DNA of 50,148 nucleotides from Streptomyces beihaiensis (GCF_026274175.1 NZ_JAPHNL010000255.1:1-50148); one strand, 5' to 3'. Shown: positions 1 to 9,109, numbered from the stretch's first letter. Program-made: numbers and translations. Notes: generated from the sequence alone by a model not told the origin.

Positions 1-1
1 C

Positions 2-255
2 GGCGGCGGAGTCGTCGACCCGGCGCCCGGCGTCCCCCGGCGCCCTGTCCGCCCGCCCCGGCCGACAAGGGCGCCACCGCCGCCCTGCTGCCGATCACCC
101 GGCCCCGGCCACGGCGTCGTCACCCCGTTCGGCATCGCCGCGGTGTCCCGGCACATCCTCACCACGTGCCTGCCCGCACCGGGCGCGCACTGCGCCGACG
201 GGCACACCGCCCCGTTCACCGGCCGGCAGGACCGCCCGCCCGACCGACCGCCCCG
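2..255 (+). pseudogene. Remnant of an alpha/beta hydrolase (TAP-like C-terminus), frameshifted
   Basis: The first ~250 bases carry no intact gene but read like the end of a secreted alpha/beta hydrolase of the tripeptidyl-aminopeptidase type. Frame 1 gives ADKGATAALLPIT (about 63-101). The reading then moves to frame 2, giving GHGVVTPFGIAAVSRHI and then LPAPGAHC (about 109-183). Known family feature: these enzymes end with the catalytic His in a G-H-G motif followed by a LP-x-PG-x-x-C segment, which is what is seen. The join needs a one-base change near 100, and no stop codon ends the protein, so I infer a decayed gene end. The 5' part lies outside the window. Similarity is judged by eye only. 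Confidence 0.42.
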
Positions 256-323
256 CGTGGCGGAACAAGGCCGTCCGGGTGAATCTGGTGGAGGGCTCGG
301 GGAGCCGGGAGAGGACGCCCTCC

Positions 324-1598
324 ATGATCCGCAGAGCACATCTCCTCGCCGTGCCGCTGCTCGCCGCCGTCCTGACCACCGCGGTCACGGCGGTGAACGA
401 CCCCGACCGTCTTGCCTGCGAGCAGCGGACCGGCACGGACTGCTACACGTTCGGCCAGCTGCGCACCGCCTACGGCATCGACCGGCTCGCCCGACAGGGC
501 CTGACCGGCACAGGCCGCACCGTCGCCGTCGTCGACTTCATCGGCGCGCCCGGCGTCCGCAAGGACCTCCAGACGTTCAGCGACCGGCTGGGGCTGCCCG
601 CACCCGACCTGAGGATCGTGCACCACGCGCCGCACGACGGCCCCGCCGCGCCTTTCGACTGGAAGAACGACACGATGGCGAGCAGCGCGGAGGAGACCAC
701 CATGGACCTGGAGGCCGTCCACGCCTTCGCGCCCGAGGCGAAACTCGTCCTCCACCAGATCGGCGCCGCCCCGCGGGACGTGGACGACCAGTTGTCCCCC
801 GACGCGTTCGCCGCCCTGATCGAGGTGCTCGGCGACATCGTCGAGCACAGGTCGGCCGACGTCGTCTCGCTCAGCCTCGGCTTTCCCGAACGAGGCTCCG
901 GCGCGCGCGGCCACGACACGTACTACAAGAAGGCGTCCGAGCTCTTCCGGCTCGGAAACGAGACCGGCATGACGTTCGTGGCGGCCTCCGGCGACAACGG
1001 GGTCTTCGACCCCAACGCCTCGGACGACGGCACCCACGTACGCACCACCGAGTGGCCGGCGAGCGCCCCGCACGTGACAGGCGTCGGCGGCACCCGCCTC
1101 CACCTCGACGACAAGGGCCGCAGGACCGGGCCCGACACCGTCTGGAACGACGACCTGGGAGCCTCGGGCGGCGGCCTGTCCAAGGTGTTCGACCGGCCCC
1201 GCTTCCAGGCCGGCGGCAGGGTGGCCGCAGTCGCGGGCGGCCGGCGCGCCGTCCCCGACATCTCCATGACGGCCTCCGGCGACGGCAGCACCATGGTCTA
1301 CATCACCGACGCCCACGGCGGTTCATGGCAGCCACTCGGCGGCACCAGTCTCGCCGCCCCGCTCTTCGCCGGCGTCGTCGCCCTCGCCGACCAGCGGCAC
1401 GGCGGCGGCCTCGGCGACGTCAACACGCGCCTGTACGCCCTCGCCCCGACCCCGGGCGAGGGCGCGAGAGCCGGAGTCGTCGACGTCACGTCCGGCATCA
1501 ACGGCGCCGGCGGCCATCGGGCGGGCGACGGCTACGACCTGGCGTCCGGGCTCGGCACCGTCGACGCGGTCAGACTCGTCCCGGCGCTCGCCCGGTGA
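324..1598 (+). CDS. Secreted S53 family (sedolisin-like) serine-carboxyl peptidase
   Basis: Predicted exported acid protease of the sedolisin family, which uses a Ser-Glu-Asp triad in a subtilisin-like fold. With the ATG at 324 the protein has 424 residues. A GAGAGGA stretch 6-9 bases upstream favours this start over the in-frame GTG at 279. Residues 1-24 form a signal peptide (two Arg, then an Ala/Leu/Val core). The E-x-x-x-D pair is E124/D128, the oxyanion Asp is D224 in ASGDNG, and the nucleophile is S342 in GGTSLAAP. The C-terminus has the Asp/Gly-rich calcium site (DVTSGINGAGG, then DGYDLASGLG). A long propeptide, usual in sedolisins, is missing: the catalytic domain starts almost directly after the signal. 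The gene stands alone and converges on the next gene. Confidence 0.85.
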   Translation: MIRRAHLLAVPLLAAVLTTAVTAVNDPDRLACEQRTGTDCYTFGQLRTAYGIDRLARQGLTGTGRTVAVVDFIGAPGVRKDLQTFSDRLGLPAPDLRIVHHAPHDGPAAPFDWKNDTMASSAEETTMDLEAVHAFAPEAKLVLHQIGAAPRDVDDQLSPDAFAALIEVLGDIVEHRSADVVSLSLGFPERGSGARGHDTYYKKASELFRLGNETGMTFVAASGDNGVFDPNASDDGTHVRTTEWPASAPHVTGVGGTRLHLDDKGRRTGPDTVWNDDLGASGGGLSKVFDRPRFQAGGRVAAVAGGRRAVPDISMTASGDGSTMVYITDAHGGSWQPLGGTSLAAPLFAGVVALADQRHGGGLGDVNTRLYALAPTPGEGARAGVVDVTSGINGAGGHRAGDGYDLASGLGTVDAVRLVPALAR

Positions 1599-1647
1599 CG
1601 CCGGACCGGCCGCCGTCCCCGGTGATGCGGGTCGACCCGGCGGGGCG

Positions 1648-2163
1648 TCAGGAACCGTCCGTACGGCGCCTGCGGCCGCGATGGACGGCGGTGGCCAGGG
1701 AGCCGACGATCAGCGCGGCACCGGCGGCGATCTGCGACGGGCTCGCCTCGCCGATGCTGCCGCCCACACCGGCCCTGACGCCGTGCGGGCGATTGGTGCC
1801 GCCCGAGCTGATGGTGAGGGTCGTGGAGCCCTTCTCGCCGTCGCAGTCGAAGATGACGTCGTACTGCGCGCCCGGCTTGGCGTCGGGGTAGACCGTCGCG
1901 ATCGCGGAGTGGCCCTCGTTCAACTGCGTCGAGTCGAAGACCGGCGAGTCGACGGTGACGGTCGGCACCTCGCAGCCCGTGGCGTTGAGAGTGACGGTGC
2001 CGCCGGGGGCCACCGTGGACGGGGTGACGCTGAAGCCGAAGGACGTGATGTTCGACTGCCGCCCGCCGTCGTCGGCCATGGCGAGGGGCGTGGACAGGGC
2101 GAGCACGGCGAGGGAAGCGGCGGCGGTCGAGGCCAGGGACGGGGCCAGGGATATGGAACGCAT
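1648..2163 (-). CDS. Secreted, C-terminally anchored surface protein of unknown function
   Basis: A 171-residue protein with a signal peptide (MRSISLAPS.., Ala/Leu core, cleavage near AMA-DD), a middle part of about 90 residues rich in Thr/Val/Pro with two Cys (an Ig-like beta fold is plausible), a Gly/Ser linker, and a C-terminal hydrophobic segment (IAAGAALIVGSLATAV) followed by HRGRRRR. This is the layout of a wall or membrane-anchored exported protein; I see no clear LPxTG sortase motif. The start at 2163 is chosen over the ATG two codons upstream because GAGG lies 6 bases before it. The function is not recognised. The gene diverges from the membrane gene at 2377 across 213 bases in which I see no distinct signal. 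Confidence 0.72.
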   Translation of the reverse strand: MRSISLAPSLASTAAASLAVLALSTPLAMADDGGRQSNITSFGFSVTPSTVAPGGTVTLNATGCEVPTVTVDSPVFDSTQLNEGHSAIATVYPDAKPGAQYDVIFDCDGEKGSTTLTISSGGTNRPHGVRAGVGGSIGEASPSQIAAGAALIVGSLATAVHRGRRRRTDGS

Positions 2164-2376
2164 GAGCATCCTCTGCAACGCGCCGAAGAGGGCCCGCGAA
2201 GCCTGATCCCCGCGGGTCCGGAGAGCCTCCTCGACGACTGCGACGTTATGGACGCTGCGCGCCACCGGCCATCGGGCGGGGGCCGAACGGGGCAGCCGTC
2301 CGCGGGCCGCCCTCCGCTTCACCCGTGCGGACCGGCCCCCGCTGCCGCGCGCCGCGCGCGCGGGGATCATGGCCAC

Positions 2377-3168
2377 GTGAACGACGGCTGGTGGCACCGC
2401 GACATCGTCGAGCCGGGCAAGCTGCCGCTGCTTCTCGCCCTTCTCGCGTTCGTCGTCACGTTCGCCGTCACCCGGCTGATCACCCGGCTGATCCGCGCGG
2501 GCAGAGGACCGTTCCGCAACATCTCGCCCGGCGGGCTGCACGTTCACCACGTGGTGCCGGGCATCGTCCTCATGACGGTGGGCGGGTTCACCGTGATAGC
2601 CGGAGGGCGCCACGGTTTCGGGTCCGCCGTCGCCGCGGCCGTGTTCGGCGCCGGCGCCGCGCTGGTGCTCGACGAGTTCGCCCTGGTGCTGCACCTCAGC
2701 GACGTCTACTGGACGAAGGAAGGAACCAAGAGCGTCGAGATCGTACTGGTCGTCGTCGCGCTGACCGGCCTGCTGCTCGCCGGTTTCGCGCCGTTCGGCG
2801 TCAACGGCCTCGACGACCAGGAACTGCGCAGCCGCGGCACGGTCATCCTGTTCGTCGGCGTACGGCTGCTGTTCTGCCTGATCGCGCTGGTGAAGGGCAA
2901 GCTCCGGCTCGCGGTCGTCGGCGTGCTCGTCCCGTTCGTGGCGCTCTTCGCGGCGGTGCGTCTGGCCCGGCCCGGCTCGCCGTGGGCGAAGCACCTGTAC
3001 CGGCGCCGCCCACGGGCACGGGCCCGCGCCGCACGCCGCGCCTACCGCCACGACCGCCGCTGGAGCCGGCTGCGCCTCAAGGCCATCGACCTCATCGGAG
3101 GCACACCGACCGCCCACACGGGCGCGGGCACGGACACGGGCGTCGATCCCGACCGCCGCGACGCGTGA
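2377..3168 (+). CDS. Multi-pass integral membrane protein, unknown function
   Basis: A 263-residue membrane protein starting at GTG 2377 (GGGGAT about 8 bases upstream). It has about six hydrophobic segments: residues 16-35, 55-75, 80-100, 115-135, 150-170 and 180-200. The first loop holds HVHHVVPG, a His cluster that could bind metal. A conserved-looking DEFALVLHLSDVYWTKEG lies between segments 3 and 4, suggesting a functional acidic/aromatic loop. The C-terminal 60 residues are very basic (Arg/His rich) and probably cytoplasmic. I do not recognise a named family beyond a hypothetical actinobacterial membrane protein. It converges with ktrA; the 136 bases between them contain no gene. Confidence 0.75.
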   Translation: MNDGWWHRDIVEPGKLPLLLALLAFVVTFAVTRLITRLIRAGRGPFRNISPGGLHVHHVVPGIVLMTVGGFTVIAGGRHGFGSAVAAAVFGAGAALVLDEFALVLHLSDVYWTKEGTKSVEIVLVVVALTGLLLAGFAPFGVNGLDDQELRSRGTVILFVGVRLLFCLIALVKGKLRLAVVGVLVPFVALFAAVRLARPGSPWAKHLYRRRPRARARAARRAYRHDRRWSRLRLKAIDLIGGTPTAHTGAGTDTGVDPDRRDA

Positions 3169-3304
3169 GCGCTGCGGGGCTCCGGGCGGTGCCCCGGGCC
3201 GCGGGCCCACTCAGCCGACGGGTACCTCGCCGATCACCGGTCCCGCACCGGGCCGCTGGGCATGTCCCGCTGCCATGTCAGCGTCACATCAGTGGCCTCT
3301 GTGC

Positions 3305-4030
3305 TCACATGAGTTCGGCGAAGGCCTCCACCTTCGACGTACGACCGGTGACGATGACGACGTCACCCTGCTCGACGACCGTGTCCGCGGTGGCGTGCGT
3401 GAAGTCCTGGCCGGGCCGCTTGATGCCGACGACGGTGACGCCGTACTTGCTGCGGACCAGGCTCTGCCCGAGCGCGACCCCGGTGGTGCACTCCGGGGCG
3501 AGCGTCTTGACCAGCGCGTAGTCGTCGTCGAACTCGATGAAGTCGAGCATCCGGCCGGTGACCAGGTGGGCGACGCGCTCGCCCATCTCGTGCTCGGGCA
3601 GCACCACGTGGTGAGCGCCGAGCCGCTCCAGGATCTGGCCGTGCTGGCGGCTGATCGCCTTCGCCCAGATGTTGGGCACGTCGGCCTCGAGAAGGTTGGA
3701 CGTGACGAGGATGCTGGCCTCGATGTCGGTGCCGATGCCGACGACGGCGCTGGTGAACTCGGCCACGCCCAGCTGCTTGAGCACCTCGGGGTCGGTGCAG
3801 TCGGCGACCGCCGAGTGGGTCAGCGAGTCGCTCCACCTCTGGATCAGCCGCGGGTCGGTGTCGATGCCCAGGACGTCCCAGCCGCGGCGCATCAGCTCGT
3901 TGGCGAGCGAACTGCCGAACCGGCCCAGGCCGATCACGGCGACACGCTGGTCGCTGTGGTCGGAGTGGGCGTACTGCTCGGTCAGCCGCTTGTGGCGACG
4001 ACGGCGCAGGGAGTGCAGGTAGTTACCCAA
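3305..4030 (-). CDS. ktrA: Potassium uptake regulatory subunit, single RCK (TrkA/KtrA)
   Basis: Cytoplasmic gating subunit of a Ktr/Trk potassium transporter. Residues 29-150 form an RCK_N Rossmann domain with the nucleotide-binding motif VIGLGRFGSSLA and the acidic strand-2 end (GIDTD); residues 155-241 form RCK_C. The 241-residue length with one RCK repeat matches KtrA of Gram-positive bacteria rather than the doubled E. coli TrkA. The start codon lies inside the end of the upstream channel gene (8-base overlap), so the two are translationally coupled and should be made in matched amounts. Established role: NAD(H)/ATP binding controls K+ and coupled Na+ flow through KtrB. Confidence 0.92.
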   Translation of the reverse strand: MGNYLHSLRRRRHKRLTEQYAHSDHSDQRVAVIGLGRFGSSLANELMRRGWDVLGIDTDPRLIQRWSDSLTHSAVADCTDPEVLKQLGVAEFTSAVVGIGTDIEASILVTSNLLEADVPNIWAKAISRQHGQILERLGAHHVVLPEHEMGERVAHLVTGRMLDFIEFDDDYALVKTLAPECTTGVALGQSLVRSKYGVTVVGIKRPGQDFTHATADTVVEQGDVVIVTGRTSKVEAFAELM

Positions 4031-5396
4031 TGACAGGTCGCTCCTCGGGAAGTTCGTAACGTCGGGTGCGTTCGCGCAGGGCGAGCGCCGAGACGAGGGT
4101 GATGGGACCGAGCCGGCCGATGAACATCAGGGCGACGAGGACGAGACGCCCGTCCGTCGGCAGATCACCGGTGATCCCGGTGGACAGACCCACCGTGCCG
4201 AACGCCGAGACCACCTCGAACAGGACCGGCTCAAGAGAGTCCTTCGTCATGGTCAGCAGCGCGAGCGTCGCCGACATGACCACGCCGATGCCCAGCAGCG
4301 ACACCGTCAGCGCCTGACGCAGCACATGGGGTGCCAGGCGGCGGCCGAGGACCGCCGCGTTGGGCTCGCCACGCACCTCCGCGACCATCCCGGCGGCGAG
4401 CACCGCGAACGTGGTGACCTTGATGCCGCCCGCCGTTCCGGCGCTGCCGCCGCCGATGAACATCAGCATGCAGGTCAGCAGGAGCGTCGAGGAGTGCATC
4501 GAGGCGATGTCCACCGAGTTGAAGCCCGCGGTGCGGGTCATCGCCGAGTGGAAGAAGCCGAGCAGCAGCTTGTCGCCCCAGTCGAACGGGCCGAGCGTCG
4601 CCCGGTTCGACCACTCGAGCAGACACGTCAGGACGGTCCCAGTGATCAGCAGGCCCACCGTGGTGAGCACGGTCAGCTTCGTGTGCAGCGACCAGCCGCG
4701 CCGCCCCGTCGTGCGCCGCCGGTGCCGGTGGCGCAGCAGTTCCAGCAGGACGGGGAAGCCGAGCCCGCCCAGGATCACGGCGGCGGCGAGGGGAAGGACG
4801 ACCCAGGGGTCGTCCGCGTACCGGGTGACGCTGTCGGGGCGCAGGCCGAAACCGGCGTTGTTGAAGGCCGATACGGCATGGAAATAGCCCTGGTGGAGCG
4901 CCTCGCCGACACTCTCGCCGTAGCCGAACCTGAACCGCAGCGAGAGCATCGCGCCGACGGCGAGCTCCACGACCAGCGTCGTCCCGGCGACACCGAGCAG
5001 CACCTTGCGTACGTCACCGATGCCGAAACTCTTCGTCTCGGCCGCCGCCGTCAACTGCATCCGCAGCCGCAGCCGCCCCGAGACGAGCAGCGCGAGGAAC
5101 GACGCCAGCGTCATGATCCCGAAGCCGCCCACCTGGATCAGCGCGAGAATCACGCCCTCGCCGAACCCGCTCCAGTGCGCCCCGGTGTCGACCACCGCGA
5201 GCCCGGTCACGCACACCGCGGAGGTGGACGTGAACAAGGCGTCTACGAGACGCGTGGACGCACCGCCCTCGGACGCCATCGGCAGCGAGAGCAGCACCGT
5301 GCCCACCACGATCACCGCGGCGAACGCCATGACCACCGTGCGCGCGGGGTGGGCCGTGAACACGGACCCCAACGACCGCGGCATCCGTGCTGCCAC
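4023..5396 (-). CDS. ktrB: Potassium uptake channel subunit (TrkH/KtrB)
   Basis: A 457-residue membrane protein of the TrkH/KtrB family, the ion-conducting subunit of a K+ uptake system. It has about ten hydrophobic segments arranged as repeated M1-P-M2 units. P-loop-like stretches are visible as TSTSAVCVTGLAVVDTG (about residue 60), AFNNAGFGL, TRTAGFNS and SAFGTVGLSTG; the Gly in each is the selectivity-filter position in this family. The GTG at 5396 is chosen because AGAGGGG lies 8 bases upstream; an ATG four codons later (5384) is possible. It is first in a two-gene operon with ktrA. An A/T-richer patch at 5464-5490 is the likely promoter area. Confidence 0.93.
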   Translation of the reverse strand: MAARMPRSLGSVFTAHPARTVVMAFAAVIVVGTVLLSLPMASEGGASTRLVDALFTSTSAVCVTGLAVVDTGAHWSGFGEGVILALIQVGGFGIMTLASFLALLVSGRLRLRMQLTAAAETKSFGIGDVRKVLLGVAGTTLVVELAVGAMLSLRFRFGYGESVGEALHQGYFHAVSAFNNAGFGLRPDSVTRYADDPWVVLPLAAAVILGGLGFPVLLELLRHRHRRRTTGRRGWSLHTKLTVLTTVGLLITGTVLTCLLEWSNRATLGPFDWGDKLLLGFFHSAMTRTAGFNSVDIASMHSSTLLLTCMLMFIGGGSAGTAGGIKVTTFAVLAAGMVAEVRGEPNAAVLGRRLAPHVLRQALTVSLLGIGVVMSATLALLTMTKDSLEPVLFEVVSAFGTVGLSTGITGDLPTDGRLVLVALMFIGRLGPITLVSALALRERTRRYELPEERPVIG

Positions 5397-5537
5397 CGCT
5401 GCGGCCCCTCTCGTCCTCGTCCACGTCGTCCCTGGTCACGCCGTCCGTGCGAACGGCGCCGGACATCGTAACTTGACGTGTTGTTGTCGCGCGCTTGACG
5501 AGCCCTTGGTGGCCTGTGCGACATGTCACGGCGCGAC

Positions 5538-6953
5538 TCAGACCGGCAGGAGCCGCCCCACCAGCGCGCTGAGCTGCCGTGCGTCGCGGCACTCGTACAT
5601 CGGCACGATCTGCCCGTACGCGCCCGCCACCGAGTCCCCCGTGTCCCACTGGGAGCGCGGCTCAGGGTTGAGCCAGTACGTACGCCGGGCCATGCGGGCG
5701 ATGCGGCGCAGCGCCGCCAGGCCCGGATCCATCTGGTTCGTGCGGGCGTCGCCCAGGACGAACACCGACGACCGCGAGGTCAGCGCCGCCGCGTGGCGCT
5801 CCACGAACTCGGTGAGCGCGCCGCCGTAGTCACTGCTGCCGTGCCAACCGGTCACCGCCGCCTCGGTAGTGATCCGCCCGCCAAGGCCCTCGGGGTCGGC
5901 GGCGCCCCGCGCGATCAGCTCGGTCACCTCGTCGACCCGGTTGACGAACGCGAACACCCGGACCCTGCTGAACTGGTCGTGCAACGCCTGCACCAGCAGC
6001 ATCGTGAAGTTGGCGAACCCCGCGACCGAGCCCGACACGTCGCACAGCAGCACAAGCTCGGGCCGGGCCGGACGGCGCCTGCGCAGTACCGGCCGCATCG
6101 GCACCCCGCCCGTGGAGAGCGAGCCGCGCAACGTGCGGCGCAGATCGATGTGGCCGCGGGCGGCGCGGCGCCTGCGCGCGGCAAGGCGAGTCGCCAGCTT
6201 CCGGGCCAGCGGATGCACGGCGCGGCGCAGCTCGGCCAGTTGGGACCGGCCCGCGTACAGGAAGTCCGCCCGGTCGGCCGTGCGCACCACCATGCGGCGG
6301 GCGATCTCGTCGGTACCGCGCCGCTCGGCGACCCGGCGGCGCGCCTCGGCGCGTACCAGCTCGCGGAAGTCCTCGATGCGGCGGCGGATCTCGTCGGCCT
6401 CGACGCGGTCGGTGAACGCCCCGCTCTCGCTCTCGCCGCCGCCCGCCCGCAGAGCGGCCCGCACACGCGCCAGCAGTGTCTGCGGGCGCAGCCGCTCCAG
6501 GGTCTGCTGCGCCGAGAAACCGTCCGAGCCGGGCGCCGACCCGTACCCGCCGAGCCCGTCGACCGCCTCGGCTGCCAGCGCGGCCATCGCCGCGCGATCA
6601 CTCGCGGCCAGGGCCTCGGCGAGCCGGTCGCGCAGCCCGTCCCGGTCGAAGTCCTTCTCCTCGAAACGCGCGCCGTCCCCAGGGCCGTCCCCGCCCGGCG
6701 CCCCGACACGCCGCGGGAAGTACAGGTCGAAGACCGGGTCGAACACGGCGCGCTGCCCCCGGTCGTGCAGGAGCGCGGCGGCGAGCCCCTCACGCAACTG
6801 GTCCCGGTCGGCCAGGCCGAGCACCGCCACGGCGCGCGCCGCGTCCACGCTCTCGCCCGTGCCGATCCGGATGCCGTGCGTGCGCAGCGCCCGTACGAGC
6901 GAGGTGACCCGGTCGGGGACCGTGGCGGCGGTGGAGTGCGCGGGTGTGCTCAT
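5538..6953 (-). CDS. VWA-domain protein (CoxE-like), partner of MoxR
   Basis: A 471-residue cytoplasmic protein. The N-terminal ~280 residues are helical and charged; the C-terminal part is a von Willebrand factor A domain with the metal-site motif D-V-S-G-S at residues 305-309 and a later GDARTNQ that fits the third metal loop. MoxR/VWA pairs act as chaperone-like systems that insert cofactors or remodel protein complexes (established for CoxD/CoxE and RavA/ViaA; the substrate here is unknown). Its ATG overlaps the moxR stop as ATGA (6950-6953), so the two are translationally coupled. Confidence 0.88.
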   Translation of the reverse strand: MSTPAHSTAATVPDRVTSLVRALRTHGIRIGTGESVDAARAVAVLGLADRDQLREGLAAALLHDRGQRAVFDPVFDLYFPRRVGAPGGDGPGDGARFEEKDFDRDGLRDRLAEALAASDRAAMAALAAEAVDGLGGYGSAPGSDGFSAQQTLERLRPQTLLARVRAALRAGGGESESGAFTDRVEADEIRRRIEDFRELVRAEARRRVAERRGTDEIARRMVVRTADRADFLYAGRSQLAELRRAVHPLARKLATRLAARRRRAARGHIDLRRTLRGSLSTGGVPMRPVLRRRRPARPELVLLCDVSGSVAGFANFTMLLVQALHDQFSRVRVFAFVNRVDEVTELIARGAADPEGLGGRITTEAAVTGWHGSSDYGGALTEFVERHAAALTSRSSVFVLGDARTNQMDPGLAALRRIARMARRTYWLNPEPRSQWDTGDSVAGAYGQIVPMYECRDARQLSALVGRLLPV

Positions 6954-7807
6954 ACGGCGTCCAGGTCCAGCTTCGCCGCGGCCGCCCGCACGTCCTCCTG
7001 GTGCTTGAGGACCACCCCGAGAGACGCCCGTACGACCTCCTCGTCGAGCCGGTCCGCGCCGAGCGCCAGCAGGGTGCGCGCCCAGTCCACCGTCTCGGCC
7101 ACCGACGGCGCCTTGCGCAGGTCCATGGCGCGCAGCGCGCCCACCACGCGGACGAGGGACGCGGTGAGGACCTCGTCGAGGCCGGGGACCTTGAGGGCGA
7201 CGATGCGGCGTTCGAGTTCCTCGTCGGGGAAGTCGATGTGCAGGAACAGGCAGCGGCGGCGCAGCGCCTCGGACAGCTCGCGGCTCGCGTTCGAGGTGAG
7301 CACCACGAAAGGGTGACGGGTCGCGGTGACCGTGCCCAGCTCGGGGACCGTCACCTGGAAGTCGCTGAGAACTTCCAGGAGAAGGCCCTCCACCTCCACG
7401 TCGGCCTTGTCCATCTCGTCGATGAGCAGCACCTTCGCGTCGTCGCCGCGGATCGCGGCGAGCAGCGGGCGCGGCAGCAGGAACTCCTCGCTGAAGATGT
7501 CCGTGCGGGTCTGGTCCCAGGTCTCGTCGCGGCCCGCCGTGATGCGCAGCAACTGCTTGGCGTGGTTCCACTCGTACAGGGCCCGCGACTCGTCGACGCC
7601 CTCGTAGCACTGCAGCCGGATCAGCCGCGCGTCAGTGATCGCCGCGACGGCCTTGGCCAACTCGGTCTTGCCGACGCCGGCCGGGCCCTCGACGAGCAGC
7701 GGCTTGCCGAGCCGGGCGGCGAGGAACACGGTCGTCGCCACGGCGGGCGAGGCAAGGTATCCGGTCTCGGCGAGCCGTGCGGTGACATCGTCGACGGAAC
7801 GGAACAA
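6950..7807 (-). CDS. MoxR-family AAA+ ATPase
   Basis: A 285-residue AAA+ ATPase. Walker A is GPAGVGKT (41-48) and Walker B LLIDEMDK (127-134); sensor 1 (VVLTSNASRELSEALRRRC) and an Arg-finger region follow. Length and order fit the MoxR group, which couples ATP hydrolysis to VWA partners. The start is a TTG at 7807, an unusual codon supported by a perfect AGGAGG five bases upstream. It sits between ppx (38 bases upstream) and the VWA gene (4-base overlap), so the three probably form one transcript. Confidence 0.92.
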   Translation of the reverse strand: MFRSVDDVTARLAETGYLASPAVATTVFLAARLGKPLLVEGPAGVGKTELAKAVAAITDARLIRLQCYEGVDESRALYEWNHAKQLLRITAGRDETWDQTRTDIFSEEFLLPRPLLAAIRGDDAKVLLIDEMDKADVEVEGLLLEVLSDFQVTVPELGTVTATRHPFVVLTSNASRELSEALRRRCLFLHIDFPDEELERRIVALKVPGLDEVLTASLVRVVGALRAMDLRKAPSVAETVDWARTLLALGADRLDEEVVRASLGVVLKHQEDVRAAAAKLDLDAV

Positions 7808-7845
7808 CGGGGCCTCCTGGACGAGCGTCGGTGAGGCCCAGCTGA

Positions 7846-8988
7846 TCAGGTCCGGGCGGAGCCCACAACGAAGTCGGGCCGATCATGGCGCATGTCACGT
7901 CCGCCGTCCGCCGCGCCCACGGGCACCCCGGCCGTGCCGAGCGTCAGCGACGTGGCCCGGCGCGGCAACGGCGGCTGTGCGGACGGGTGATGGGACAGGT
8001 GGGGCTGATGGGGCAAGTGGGGCTGGTGGGACAGGGGCGTCTGGGGGCCCGACCACCACTCGGTGTCGCCCTCGATGCGCCTGAGCAGGATCCCCTCGCG
8101 GATCGCCCAGGGGCAGATCGTCAGCTCCCGGATGCCCATCAGCTTCATCGCGGTGTGCCCGACCAGCGCCCCGGCCAGCGACTGGTGGGCGCGCGGCGCC
8201 GAGATGCCGGGCAGTTCGGCGCGCCGTTCCGGTTCGAGCGCCGCGAGTTCGGCGACCGCCGCGCGCAGCGCGCCGCGCCGCAGCGTACGCGCCACGAACG
8301 GGCCGTGCCGTCCCGGCGGCGCCCCGCACAGCCGGGCCAGCTGGGTGAAGGTGCGGGAGGTGGCGGCGGCGGTGATCGGGCCCTCCCAGCGGATCCGCGC
8401 GGCCACGTCCCTGAGCTGATGCCGCACATGCCGGCGCAACGCCTTGAGGGCGTCGTCGGTGGGCCGCCCCTCCAGGGAGTCCGCCAGATGCTCGCGGGTC
8501 AGGCGCCGCGCCCCGAGTGGCAGCGACACCGCGAAGTCCGGAAGGCGGCCCCGCCCGAACGCCACTTCGAGGGAGCCGCCGCCGATGTCGAGGACACCGA
8601 GCGGTCCGGCCCGCCACCCCATCCAGCGCCGTGCGGCCAGGAACGTCAGCTCCGCCTCCACCTCACCGGGCAGTACCCGCAGCCGCACCCCGGTCCCCTC
8701 CGCCACGGCCCGCAGCACCTCCGCGCGGTTGGGCGCGTCCCTGACGATGGCCGTCGCGAACGCGAACGGCTCGTCGCTGCCCCACCGTTCGGCCTGTGCG
8801 CACGCCTCGCCCACCGCCTCCACGACGCGCTCCACGGCGCGTGGGCCGAGTCTGCGGTCGCCGTCGACCTGTTCGGACAGCCGTAGCCGCCGTTTGGCCG
8901 TGTGCACCGGAAGCGGTGCGCCGTCTCGTACGTCCGCGACCGCGAGCCGCACGGTGTTCGAGCCGACATCGATCACACTGATACGCAT
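7846..8988 (-). CDS. Ppx/GppA-family exopolyphosphatase with His/Pro-rich tail
   Basis: A 380-residue ASKHA-fold phosphatase. The N-terminal phosphate loop is VIDVGSNTVRL and the second is VLDIGGGSLEV (134-139 core). These enzymes degrade polyphosphate or convert pppGpp to ppGpp; which applies cannot be read from sequence. The ATG at 8988 is the first start that gives the family N-terminus. The family fold ends near residue 315 (CPWAIREGILLRRIEG). The last ~60 residues are an extra tail with His-Gln-Pro-His units encoded by short DNA repeats. It is first in the likely ppx-moxR-VWA operon. Confidence 0.86.
   Translation of the reverse strand: MRISVIDVGSNTVRLAVADVRDGAPLPVHTAKRRLRLSEQVDGDRRLGPRAVERVVEAVGEACAQAERWGSDEPFAFATAIVRDAPNRAEVLRAVAEGTGVRLRVLPGEVEAELTFLAARRWMGWRAGPLGVLDIGGGSLEVAFGRGRLPDFAVSLPLGARRLTREHLADSLEGRPTDDALKALRRHVRHQLRDVAARIRWEGPITAAATSRTFTQLARLCGAPPGRHGPFVARTLRRGALRAAVAELAALEPERRAELPGISAPRAHQSLAGALVGHTAMKLMGIRELTICPWAIREGILLRRIEGDTEWWSGPQTPLSHQPHLPHQPHLSHHPSAQPPLPRRATSLTLGTAGVPVGAADGGRDMRHDRPDFVVGSART
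7992..8039. repeat. 18-bp degenerate tandem repeat inside the ppx tail
   Basis: Two 18-base units (7992-8009 and 8010-8027; core GGGGCTG) and a partial third (8028-8039). On the minus strand they encode repeated H-Q-P-H-L residues in the C-terminal tail of the Ppx-like protein. The copies differ at 4 positions, so this is an old or drifting repeat. Confidence 0.7.
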
Positions 8989-9109
8989 GATCGTTCGAGT
9001 ACCCGAACGAGCGAATCCCAAGCCGAGCGGCCCGCCGAGCGGCCCCGTCGGACGGCCGCGCCGGGCGGTTTGCGAGCGGCGCGGTCCCGCTCGCGGTGGT
9101 GTGCCGTGG

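Noticed and set aside
143-1891. 582-codon plus-strand frame over the protease gene
   Set aside because: Arg/Pro-rich composition typical of an out-of-frame reading; the S53 triad lies in the other frame.
3169-3304. Terminator between the membrane gene and ktrA
   Set aside because: G/C-rich short pairings exist, but none stands out from the background.
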